Shown: one piece after another, positions 1 to 5,885 of the stretch
Layout: every line of letters begins with the position of its first letter
Numbering within the stretch: the first letter of the stretch is position 1
Source of the DNA: Thermoflexales bacterium
GTDB taxonomy: Bacteria; Chloroflexota; Anaerolineae; Fen-1058
Assembly (NCBI GenBank): GCA_017882055.1
Contig: JADGQE010000162.1
Span: forward strand, 1 to 8,487
Direction of reading: 5' to 3'
DNA length: 8,487 bases
Position numbers and translations under genes: made by a program
Notes under the pieces: model-generated
The model's database searches: none
Seen by the model: the letters and a program-made list of their open reading frames with translations, nothing else
What the model was told of the DNA's origin: nothing

Positions 1-45
1 TGGCGGGCCACCCGTGCATGGCACGGGACATGGCCTGGGCCGCCA
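1..45. repeat. Large inverted repeat (hairpin or cruciform) downstream of ribF
   Basis: Positions 11-17 (CCCGTGC) are the exact reverse complement of 21-27 (GCACGGG) across a 3-nt loop. Outside this, 6-10 (GGCCA) matches 31-35 (TGGCC) and 1-6 (TGGCGG) matches 40-45 (CCGCCA), giving a long imperfect stem. It lies about 70 bp past the ribF stop, so it could fold in the 3' end of the operon transcript. I see no T-run directly after it on the minus strand before the window ends, so I do not call it an intrinsic terminator. It may be part of an interspersed repeat together with the adjacent segment. Confidence 0.6.
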
Positions 46-47
46 GG

Positions 48-70
48 CGTCGCTACGCTCGGAATGACAC
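48..70 (-). repeat. GTCATTCCGAGCGTAGCGA-type interspersed repeat segment
   Basis: Read on the minus strand this stretch contains GTCATTCCGAGCGTAGCGA, a sequence I recognise as a common intergenic repeat core in many bacterial genomes. Recognition is from memory and not from a search. It lies directly beside the inverted repeat at 1-45, so both may be one element. A shorter piece, GTCATTCCG, recurs in both orientations near 8227-8276 at the other end of the operon. Confidence 0.45.
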
Positions 71-98
71 GACCGTAAACGAAACTGGAATTTGCTAT

Positions 99-119
99 AA
101 GCATTGTGCATTAAGCATT
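99..119. repeat. 7-bp triple repeat at the ribF stop codon
   Basis: On the minus strand this reads AATGCTT, AATGCAC, AATGCTT: three 7-bp units with two mismatches in the middle one. The array overlaps the ribF stop codon TAA (118-120). It resembles the short tandem heptamer repeats at truB (1084-1104) and nusA (5861-5881) in unit length, copy number and position at a stop codon. Heptamer repeats of this kind are known between genes in cyanobacteria as STRR sequences; a link to those is inference. Confidence 0.65.
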
Positions 120-1041
120 ACCTGTTCGCTAACCGCATCTTCGTTGCGTCAATGTCCTGCCTGATTTGTGCGACGAGCGTATCAATGCCGGAGAATTTTT
201 GCTCACCGCGCAAGTAGTCGACAAAATCGAGCGCGACACTCAGACCGTAGATGTCCTGATCGAAGTCGAGCAGATGCGCTTCGATGGTTCGCTGTGTTTC
301 CTGTGTGACCGTCGGGCGTGTGCCGATGTTGACGGCGGCCGGATGCGACAAATGGCCGACCCACGCTCGACAGGCATACACGCCGTTCGCCGGAAGCGCG
401 TGTTCGGGCCATACGTCGAGGTTGGCCGTCGGCACACCGATCGTTCGTCCGCGCCCGTCGCTGTGCTTGACCTGGCCGCTCAATCGAAACGGGCGTCCTA
501 ACAGTCGCGCCGCGTGGGCTACATCGCTGCTGCGTAACGCGCCACGTATATTGCTGCTGCTGATGAGCTCGCCGTCGTTGGTCAGTGGCTCGATGGTGCG
601 TACCGTGAAGCCGCGTTCGCGGCCTAACTGCGTCAGAAATTCGGCGGTGCCTTCACGGTTGTGGCCCAGTGCAAAGTCGTGGCCGATCCACATCTCGCGC
701 ATGTGCAGCTGCTCGATCAGCCCGTCGACAAAATCGGCAGCCCGAATCTGCGCCGTCTCGCGCGTAAACGGAAGCACCGCCATCAAATCGACGCCGGTCT
801 GATTGATTTGAACGAGCTTCTCTTCCGGCGAAGTCAAATAGAAAGACTGCACCCGGCCTAACACCACACTCGGATGCGGAAAGAACGTGACGACCACCGA
901 GGCGCGGCGGCTGTTTAAGGCCGATTCGCGCACATCGGCGATCAAAGCCTGATGGCCGCGATGCAGCCCATCAAATGAGCCAAGCGTGATAACGGATTCT
1001 TCGGTTAAGTCGGCGTCTTTAAGATCGTGGATCAGTCGCAT
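118..1041 (-). CDS. ribF: Bifunctional riboflavin kinase / FAD synthetase (RibF)
   Basis: A 307-residue protein, normal for bacterial RibF, which phosphorylates riboflavin to FMN and then adenylylates FMN to FAD in the cytoplasm. The N-terminal FMN adenylyltransferase half shows the nucleotidyl-transfer motif GSFDGLHRGH (residues 21-30), VTFFPHP (51-57), GHDFALGHNREGT (120-132) and ISSSNIR (160-166). The C-terminal riboflavin kinase half shows GVPTAN (202-207), NIGTRPT (238-244) and E254 in IEAHLLDF, the likely catalytic base. The ATG at 1041 leaves the usual short lead before the first motif. I see no clear Shine-Dalgarno sequence in the 44-bp gap to truB. It is the last gene of the operon, which is a common place for ribF next to truB. 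All key motifs look intact. Confidence 0.96.
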   Translation of the reverse strand: MRLIHDLKDADLTEESVITLGSFDGLHRGHQALIADVRESALNSRRASVVVTFFPHPSVVLGRVQSFYLTSPEEKLVQINQTGVDLMAVLPFTRETAQIRAADFVDGLIEQLHMREMWIGHDFALGHNREGTAEFLTQLGRERGFTVRTIEPLTNDGELISSSNIRGALRSSDVAHAARLLGRPFRLSGQVKHSDGRGRTIGVPTANLDVWPEHALPANGVYACRAWVGHLSHPAAVNIGTRPTVTQETQRTIEAHLLDFDQDIYGLSVALDFVDYLRGEQKFSGIDTLVAQIRQDIDATKMRLANR

Positions 1042-1083
1042 GGTTGGTTAGTACGTTAGTGAGATCGTTGAGCCGATTGCAGT

Positions 1084-1104
1084 GGTCATTGGTCATTGGT
1101 CATT
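1084..1104. repeat. Perfect 7-bp triple repeat overlapping the truB stop codon
   Basis: Three exact tandem copies of GGTCATT (AATGACC on the minus strand). The truB stop TGA (1086-1088) lies inside the array, so the last residues of TruB (MTNDQ) are written by the repeat. This is the cleanest of the short stop-codon repeats in this operon. Confidence 0.85.
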
Positions 1105-1979
1105 GCCAGCACTTTCTCTGCCCGCCACCATTTTTTCTTTTGATCGAAAATCAGCAGCGCGATTAAGTTACCGTGATAGTCGTGCGCACGGCAGCGCATG
1201 CCCGCCATCTGCAGCGATTCGATCGGTCCGCCGGTGATGGCGCGGGTACGATCCGAATCATTTAGCGTGACAAGCGGCCAATCGCTCAGTGCTTCATCGA
1301 TCGAGCGAATGTGTGATGGATGTTGATCCTCGCGCACGGCTGCTTCAAATTCGCTTAGCCCAATCGCATCGGCCAGGGTGAATGGGCCAGACGCCGTTCG
1401 CTGAAGCGCGATCAAGTGCGCGCCCGTATTGAGCTTCGCGCCAAGATCATGCGCCAAAGATCGAATGTACGTTCCCGCCGAACAGCGCACGTCGATGGTC
1501 AGATCAGGCGATCGAAAATCGATCAAGTCGATCGAGTAGATGGTCACCGGCCGAGCGGGTCGTTCCACTTCGATGCCGTCGCGGGCCAACTCGTACAGTT
1601 TTTTGCCCTCGCGCTTGATGGCTGAGTACATCGGCGGTACTTGCTGAATATTGCCGACGAAGCTAGCCAGGGCAGTTCCAATAGTTGCTTCGTCGACATC
1701 AACTTCACGCGTTTCGGTCACTTGCCCATCGGCATCATACGTATCGGTCTCAAGGCCCAGTCGAATTGCGGCGCGATAGGCTTTGTCGTGGCCGAGCAAG
1801 TATTCGCTGATGCGCGTAGCCTGCCCGATGCAAACAACCAACACGCCGGTTGCCATCGGATCGAGCGTGCCGGCATGGCCGACCTGTCGCACTTTAAGCG
1901 CACGCCGTACTCGCCTGACAACATCGTGCGAGGTGAGGCCGCCGGGTTTGTTGATGATGAGAATGCCGGAAGTAGTCAA
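1086..1979 (-). CDS. truB: tRNA pseudouridine(55) synthase (TruB)
   Basis: A 297-residue TruB-family enzyme that isomerises U55 in the T-loop of tRNAs. The family opening is clear (GILIINKPGGLTSHDVV, residues 5-21), and the catalytic motif GHAGTLDPMATGVL (34-47) has the nucleophile D40. Further family motifs are RLGLETDTYDADG (73-85), PPMYSAIKREGKKLYELAR (115-133), RCSAGTYIRSLAHDLG (165-180) and ALQRTASGPF (191-200). The region after about 230 fits a small PUA-like C-terminal domain. The start is a TTG at 1979, because the frame has a stop 15 bp upstream and no ATG lies before the conserved core; no good Shine-Dalgarno sequence precedes it. The gene begins 16 bp after the nrnA stop, so translation may be coupled. 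Its 3' end runs into a 7-bp repeat array that supplies its last codons and its stop. Confidence 0.95.
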   Translation of the reverse strand: MTTSGILIINKPGGLTSHDVVRRVRRALKVRQVGHAGTLDPMATGVLVVCIGQATRISEYLLGHDKAYRAAIRLGLETDTYDADGQVTETREVDVDEATIGTALASFVGNIQQVPPMYSAIKREGKKLYELARDGIEVERPARPVTIYSIDLIDFRSPDLTIDVRCSAGTYIRSLAHDLGAKLNTGAHLIALQRTASGPFTLADAIGLSEFEAAVREDQHPSHIRSIDEALSDWPLVTLNDSDRTRAITGGPIESLQMAGMRCRAHDYHGNLIALLIFDQKKKWWRAEKVLAMTNDQ

Positions 1980-1997
1980 TGGGTCGATTGGTCAATC
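1974..1997. repeat. Imperfect 8-bp triple repeat at the nrnA-truB junction
   Basis: On the minus strand the junction reads GATTGACC, AATCGACC, CATTGACT: three related 8-bp units. They cover two bases of the nrnA stop codon (1996-1998), the whole 16-bp gap and the TTG start codon of truB (1977-1979). The match between units is imperfect and chance is possible, but it parallels the 7-bp arrays at other stop codons in this operon. Confidence 0.4.
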
Positions 1998-2994
1998 ACG
2001 TATTTTGTTTCAATGCTTCAAGCACGCGCTTCACTGCATCATTGAGCGGTCCGTCAAGCGTCGATCCGGAAGCCAGCGGATGCCCGCCGCCACCGAGTGC
2101 CGCCGCTGCCTTTGAAACATTGTGGCCGGTTTTGGCGCGCAGGCTGAGATCGATTCGGCCATCATCTTTTTCCACCAGCACCGCCGATCGATCGGCTTCG
2201 TTGGCGCTGACTAGAAAACTCGATAGGCTGATGTCGCTGCTGCCGGAGTAACCGACCGAAGCGCGCATCGCTCTGGTAATGGTGACGTACGCAACGCGAT
2301 CCTTGATCTTCAATGTCGTGAGGGCTTTGCCCCACAGCGTGATCAGCGCGAGCGGGCGGCGATTGAATTGCTGTTCCATAATTTCGGCCAGCGGCGCGCC
2401 GGCTTGCATTAAGCGCATGGCGAATTCCAGCGAGCGCGGTGTGGTGTGCGGTGTGCGAAAGCCGAGGGTGTCGCCGACGATGCCCGTCAACAGACAGAAA
2501 GCAATATCGGGCGTGAGAACAACGCCGGGCGTAAGCGCAACGCCAAGGCGATCGATCAACTCCAGCAGCATTTCAGAAGTGGCAGTGGCCTTCAGATCGA
2601 TCCAATTGATGAGGCCGAAGCGCGTATTGGTAACGTGATGATCGATGTTGAGTAGCGTAGGTTTTGGATCGGGTAAATCGAGCCAGATTTTGCCCAGGCG
2701 GCCTTCGTCGCCGCAATCCAGGGCGATGACGAGATCGAAGCGATCGCTGGTTCGCTGGACGATGCCGGCCTGGCCGGGCAGCCCGTCGAATCGATCGAAG
2801 ACGGGATCACTGCACGCGGGCGTAACCGTCTTGCCGATCTGGCGCAGCGCATGGGTCAATCCGAGCAAGCCGCCGATGGCGTCGCTATCTGGTGCGAGGT
2901 GGGTAATCAGCAACAGTGTTTGCGCGCCGCGGAGGTGATCGATGATGGCGTCGCATTCGGTTGGCGCAGGTGCAGCGGGCAGGGGGATGGTCAT
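1996..2994 (-). CDS. nrnA: DHH-family phosphoesterase, NrnA-like (nanoRNase / pAp phosphatase)
   Basis: A 332-residue DHH/DHHA1 protein of the usual NrnA length. The DHH domain carries the metal-binding set THLAPDSDAIG (residues 31-41), ALDCGD (91-96, D93), the signature NIDHH (116-120) and GIVGDTLGFR (171-180, D175). The C-terminal DHHA1 domain ends in GGGGHPLASG (301-310), which binds substrate. In Firmicutes NrnA removes nucleotides from 2-5 nt RNAs and dephosphorylates pAp; the same role is inferred here. The ATG at 2994 is 3 bp after the rbfA stop and GAGGG inside the rbfA end serves as ribosome-binding site, so it is probably translationally coupled to rbfA. This position between rbfA and truB is typical for the gene. 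The exact substrate cannot be read from sequence. Confidence 0.92.
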   Translation of the reverse strand: MTIPLPAAPAPTECDAIIDHLRGAQTLLLITHLAPDSDAIGGLLGLTHALRQIGKTVTPACSDPVFDRFDGLPGQAGIVQRTSDRFDLVIALDCGDEGRLGKIWLDLPDPKPTLLNIDHHVTNTRFGLINWIDLKATATSEMLLELIDRLGVALTPGVVLTPDIAFCLLTGIVGDTLGFRTPHTTPRSLEFAMRLMQAGAPLAEIMEQQFNRRPLALITLWGKALTTLKIKDRVAYVTITRAMRASVGYSGSSDISLSSFLVSANEADRSAVLVEKDDGRIDLSLRAKTGHNVSKAAAALGGGGHPLASGSTLDGPLNDAVKRVLEALKQNT

Positions 2995-2997
2995 GCG

Positions 2998-3351
2998 TTA
3001 TCCCTCGGCGTGATCCTCGATCTGATCGATCAGGCGTGAAATGCGATCGCCGGTTTCCAGCGACTTGTCCCAGTGAAAGTGCAGGTTGGGCACGACGCGC
3101 AGCTGCATGCGTTGGGCCAGGCCGCGCTTCAGAAAACCACGAGCGTGTTCCAGCCCGGCCAAAACGTCCGTGCTGGCCGCTTCGCCGGCGAGCGCGCTGA
3201 CAAAGACATTGGCCTCGCGCAGGTCGGCCGAGATGGTCACATCGGTGACGCTGACCAGGTTGAGACGCGGATCGTTGACCTGGTGTTCGATGAGCTGGCC
3301 GATTTCGATTTTGATCTGCTCGGCCACGCGTTGTTGTCGATGAGTCGGCAT
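2998..3351 (-). CDS. rbfA: 30S ribosome-binding factor A (RbfA)
   Basis: A 117-residue protein, the normal size for RbfA, a KH-like factor that binds the immature 30S subunit near the 5' end of 16S rRNA and helps its late maturation. Family features are the opening HRQQRVAEQIKIEIGQLI (residues 4-21), the stretch NDPRL (26-30), VSVTDVTISADLREANVFVS (33-52) and the end PNLHFHWDKSLETGDRISRLI (88-108). The ATG at 3351 is preceded by GGTGG about 7 nt upstream. A 124-bp gap separates it from infB, longer than usual inside a tight operon, but I see no convincing promoter there. It almost touches nrnA downstream. Confidence 0.94.
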   Translation of the reverse strand: MPTHRQQRVAEQIKIEIGQLIEHQVNDPRLNLVSVTDVTISADLREANVFVSALAGEAASTDVLAGLEHARGFLKRGLAQRMQLRVVPNLHFHWDKSLETGDRISRLIDQIEDHAEG

Positions 3352-3475
3352 GGCTTACCACCGTTTGGTATGATTGATTCCACTGGCTCAGAGTACTCGT
3401 TCAAACTGCGGGCCTGCGCAGAACACAGAATTCTATCGCGCTGTGAACGCCGTGCCCGCCGTGGTTCAATCACTA
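3352..3475. other. infB-rbfA intergenic spacer, no gene seen
   Basis: A 124-bp spacer. The infB frame ends in three consecutive in-frame stops, TAG TAG TGA (3470-3478). I found no strong intrinsic terminator, no promoter with good -10 and -35 boxes, and no open frame with family character in it. A TTGAAC hexamer occurs on the minus strand but no credible -10 box lies at the right distance. Confidence 0.5.
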
Positions 3476-5263
3476 CTACTGCACTTTCTCTTTGGTGTAA
3501 AACTCGATCAGGTCGCCCTTTTTGTATTCCTGGAAATTGGCCAGAGCGATGCCGCACTCGAAGCCGGTCTTGACTTCTTTCACGTCTTCGGTCAAATGCT
3601 TGAGCGACGACAAGCCGCTTTCATGGAGCACCTGGCCGTCGCGCTTGAGGCGGGCGCTGGCGTTGCGTTGAGCGACGCCTTCACGGATGATGCAGCCGGC
3701 GATGGTGCCAGTGCCTTTGATCTTGAAGGTCTGCCGCACCTCAGCCACGCCGAGAATGACTTCTCTGTAAACCGGCTCGAGCATGCCCGTCATGGCTTTT
3801 TGAATGTCGTCGGTCAGCTTGTAAATGATGTCGTACTTGCGAATGTCCACGCTTTCCGAATCGGCCAGGCGCCTGGCCGGTCCATCGGCGTCGACGTTGA
3901 AGCCGATGACGATGGCGCCCGAGGCGATGGCGAGCTGGACATCGTTTTCGCCGATCGTGCCGTTGCCCGTCTGCAGCATTTTGATCTTGACTTGATCGTT
4001 GCTCAACTTCTCCAGCTGATTCACGATCGGTTCAATCGATCCCTGCACGTCGGCCTTCAGGATAATGGGCAGTTCTTTCACTTCGCCCGCCTGCACGCGA
4101 TTGAACAGATCGGCCAGGGTCAGTGTCTTGCGTATCGTCTTGTCTGAGGCCCGCGCACTGATCCGCTCGGCCACGATCACTTTGGCGGTCTTTTCGTCCT
4201 TGACGGCTTCAAATTGATCGCCGGCATCCGGTACGCCGCCCAGACCTGAAACCACGGCCGGTGTCGATGGCAAGGCTTGTTGAATGGGCTTGCCTTTGCT
4301 GTCATGCATGGTGCGGACACGTCCGGCGATGTTACCCAGGACCAGGCCATCGCCGACTTTCAACGTGCCGTTCTGCACCATCACCGTCGCCACCGGGCCG
4401 AGCGATTTATCGAGGCGGCCTTCGATCACCGTGCCCACCGCCAATCGATCGGGGTTGGCTTTGATGTCGCGTGAGTCGGCGACCAGCAAAATCGCTTCGA
4501 GCAGATCGTCGATGCCTTTCTTCTGCTTGGCTGAAACGAGTACACACAACACATCACCGCCGTATTCGTCGATGACGACGCCGGCCGTATGCAAGTCTTT
4601 CTTAACGCGTTCGGGATTGGCGTTGGCCCTGTCGATTTTGTTTAGCGCCACAATGATGGGCACGTGCGCGGCGTGGGCGTGGGCAATGGCTTCTTTAGTT
4701 TGCGGCATCACACTATCGTCGGCGGCGACGACCAGGATGGCAATGTCGGTGGCCTGTGCGCCGCGGGCGCGCATCGCGGTGAAGGCTTCGTGGCCGGGCG
4801 TGTCGAGGAATGTGATCTTGCGCCCGTTGTGCTCGACCTGGTAGGCGCCAATGTGCTGGGTGATGCCGCCGGCTTCACCGGCTACGACGTCGGTGTGGCG
4901 GATCGCGTCCAGCAGCGAGGTCTTGCCATGATCGACGTGGCCCATGACGGTGACGACAGGCGGTCGGGGCTTGAGCCTGGCCGGGTCTTCCCTGGCGTAC
5001 AGCCGCTGCCACAACGTGCCGGATAGATCTTCGGGCGTGGCTTCTTCCACGTGCTTTTCTTCGCGCGGCTCGAAGCCCAGGCCCTGCAAAACGATGGCGG
5101 CGGTTTCAAAATCGATCTGCTGATTGATGCTGGCCATCACGCCGTTATTCATCAACTCGCGGATGATGTTGATGGGACTGACTTTGACGCGTACGGCCAG
5201 ATCGCGCACGCTCAACATGCTGGGGATTTCGACAACCGTGGGAGTCTTGCCTGATTCTGCCAT
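3476..5263 (-). CDS. infB: Translation initiation factor IF-2, compact form
   Basis: A 595-residue GTPase that delivers fMet-tRNA to the 30S subunit and promotes subunit joining. It has one IF2_N domain (about residues 11-65), a short linker, then the G domain with G1 GHVDHGKT (108-115), G2 GITQHIGA (133-140), G3 DTPGH (154-158), G4 NKID (208-211) and G5 SAK (244-246). The domains that follow run to the C-terminal fMet-tRNA-binding barrel, with the conserved GTIAGCIIREG and FECGIALANFQEYKKGDLIEFY near the end. It lacks the long variable N-terminal region of E. coli IF2-alpha. The frame stays open upstream to 5356, but the ATG at 5263 has an excellent GGAGGTG ribosome-binding site and starts the conserved region, so I place the start there. 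The gene follows ylxR after 143 bp and no ylxQ lies between them. Confidence 0.97.
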   Translation of the reverse strand: MAESGKTPTVVEIPSMLSVRDLAVRVKVSPINIIRELMNNGVMASINQQIDFETAAIVLQGLGFEPREEKHVEEATPEDLSGTLWQRLYAREDPARLKPRPPVVTVMGHVDHGKTSLLDAIRHTDVVAGEAGGITQHIGAYQVEHNGRKITFLDTPGHEAFTAMRARGAQATDIAILVVAADDSVMPQTKEAIAHAHAAHVPIIVALNKIDRANANPERVKKDLHTAGVVIDEYGGDVLCVLVSAKQKKGIDDLLEAILLVADSRDIKANPDRLAVGTVIEGRLDKSLGPVATVMVQNGTLKVGDGLVLGNIAGRVRTMHDSKGKPIQQALPSTPAVVSGLGGVPDAGDQFEAVKDEKTAKVIVAERISARASDKTIRKTLTLADLFNRVQAGEVKELPIILKADVQGSIEPIVNQLEKLSNDQVKIKMLQTGNGTIGENDVQLAIASGAIVIGFNVDADGPARRLADSESVDIRKYDIIYKLTDDIQKAMTGMLEPVYREVILGVAEVRQTFKIKGTGTIAGCIIREGVAQRNASARLKRDGQVLHESGLSSLKHLTEDVKEVKTGFECGIALANFQEYKKGDLIEFYTKEKVQ

Positions 5264-5267
5264 ACCA

Positions 5268-5274
5268 CACCTCC
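5268..5274 (-). promoter_or_regulatory. Strong Shine-Dalgarno site deciding the infB start
   Basis: GGAGGTG on the minus strand, 4 nt before the ATG at 5263 (6 nt counted from GGAGG). It is the best ribosome-binding site in the window and favours the 595-residue IF2 over the open extension to 5356, which has no comparable site. Confidence 0.85.
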
Positions 5275-5406
5275 ACCTGTGACCGGCGAGCTCATCGGAG
5301 TTTCTGATCCGACCTTGAGTTCTCGCTGGCGCAGGGCAGGCTGGAGAGTGCGGCACTGCACGGGCGGCGGCGAGGTTAAGGGGGATCGATTACGTCGGTC
5401 ACAGTA

Positions 5407-5700
5407 CTATGTTTCGGTTTCATCTTCTATCGGAAGCGCTGCGGCATATGCTTGCAGCTCAGCCCGATCATCATCACTTAAATTCGACATTTTCAGTGCG
5501 TGAGCCAGCCGCCCTCCGGCCAAAGCCGCTTGCCAGCACGCAGGTTTTACATGCACATACGCGCCACGCCCTGGCTGCTTGCCCGTGAGGTCGATGCGGG
5601 CGTGCCCATCGGCCTGACGAACGACGCGCACCAGCTGGCGCTTGCCCTGCACTTCACGGCAGCCGATACAGGTTCGCTGTGGAATATGCTTGCCCGTCAT
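5407..5700 (-). CDS. ylxR: YlxR-family (DUF448) RNA-binding protein
   Basis: A 97-residue basic protein with the YlxR signature: PQRTCIGCRE (residues 7-16) near the N-terminus, GRGAYVHVKPACW (44-56) in the middle, and a helical tail with LAHALK. YlxR proteins are small nucleic-acid-binding proteins encoded between nusA and infB; in Bacillus subtilis the protein has been linked to RNase P activity (RnpM). A similar role here is inference. The ATG at 5700 is fixed by the family start. The likely ribosome-binding site AGAGG (5712-5716) sits 11 nt upstream, which is long. The first four codons belong to a 59-bp tandem repeat that extends upstream of the gene and carries two further copies of this start region. 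The tail is acidic and short. Confidence 0.93.
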   Translation of the reverse strand: MTGKHIPQRTCIGCREVQGKRQLVRVVRQADGHARIDLTGKQPGRGAYVHVKPACWQAALAGGRLAHALKMSNLSDDDRAELQAYAAALPIEDETET

Positions 5701-5714
5701 GCGACTGATGGCCT

Positions 5715-5759
5715 CTAATCACAAGTTCGCTGTGCGCGTTGCGTATACTTGCCCGTCAT
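5715..5759 (-). other. Minicistron 2 upstream of ylxR (14 codons plus stop)
   Basis: The ATG inside the second repeat copy opens a short frame encoding MTGKYTQRAQRTCD, ending at TAG (5715-5717). It resembles the YlxR start MTGKHIPQRTC, with a net two-residue insertion before QRTC. Its stop codon overlaps the AGAGG (5712-5716) that would serve ylxR, an arrangement that could allow translational coupling or reinitiation. Translation of this peptide is a hypothesis; it may only be a relic of the duplication. Confidence 0.35.
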
Positions 5760-5773
5760 GCGACTGATGGCCT

Positions 5774-5818
5774 CTAATCACAAGTTCGCTGTGCGCGTTG
5801 CGTATACTTGCCCGTCAT
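5774..5818 (-). other. Minicistron 1 upstream of ylxR (14 codons plus stop)
   Basis: The same 14-residue frame, MTGKYTQRAQRTCD, starting in the partial third copy and running into the second. It ends at TAG (5774-5776), beside the AGAGG of minicistron 2. It starts about 70 nt after the nusA stop and has GAAGG upstream as a possible ribosome-binding site. Whether it is translated cannot be judged from sequence. Confidence 0.3.
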
Positions 5819-5860
5819 GCGACTGATGGCCTTCAGTGCTCAGTTGTCAGGGTTCAGCGG

Positions 5861-5881
5861 ACTGATCACTGATCACTGATT
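5861..5881. repeat. 7-bp triple repeat just after the nusA stop codon
   Basis: On the plus strand ACTGATC, ACTGATC, ACTGATT: two exact 7-bp copies and one with a single change. It begins 4 bp after the nusA stop TGA (5886-5888) in the direction of transcription. It matches the arrays at truB and ribF in unit length and copy number, though the unit sequence differs. The unit contains GATC. Confidence 0.75.
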
Positions 5882-5885
5882 ACTA

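Larger units (their letters stand above)
5689..5832. repeat. 59-bp tandem repeat (2.4 copies) carrying the ylxR start region
   Basis: Copies occupy 5689-5747, 5748-5806 and, partially, 5807-5832. The first two are identical over all 59 bp and the third matches for 26 bp. On the minus strand every copy ends with the possible Shine-Dalgarno AGAGG (AAGG in the partial copy), then an ATG followed by ACG GGC AAG, exactly the first four ylxR codons. The unit fills most of the 185-bp gap between nusA and ylxR. The period is not a multiple of three, so the copied ATGs lie in different frames and do not simply extend YlxR. Perfect identity suggests a recent duplication or ongoing homogenisation. Confidence 0.95.

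Noticed and set aside
3374..4147. 257-codon open frame on the plus strand opposite infB
   Set aside because: It is antisense to the conserved C-terminal half of IF2 and shows no family motif; it arises from codon bias on the other strand.
5264..5356. Longer IF2 starting at 5356
   Set aside because: No ribosome-binding site at the upstream start, no family similarity in the extra residues, and a strong GGAGGTG site before the ATG at 5263.
5264..5406. Separate infB promoter or a hidden ylxQ in the ylxR-infB gap
   Set aside because: The 143 bp are too short for an L7Ae-like protein, and I see no paired -35 and -10 boxes of quality; a weak TCGGA/TCCGA stem is not enough to call.
5689..5832. CRISPR array
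   Set aside because: The 59-bp units are directly adjacent with no unique spacers and lie on the ylxR start region; this is a tandem duplication.
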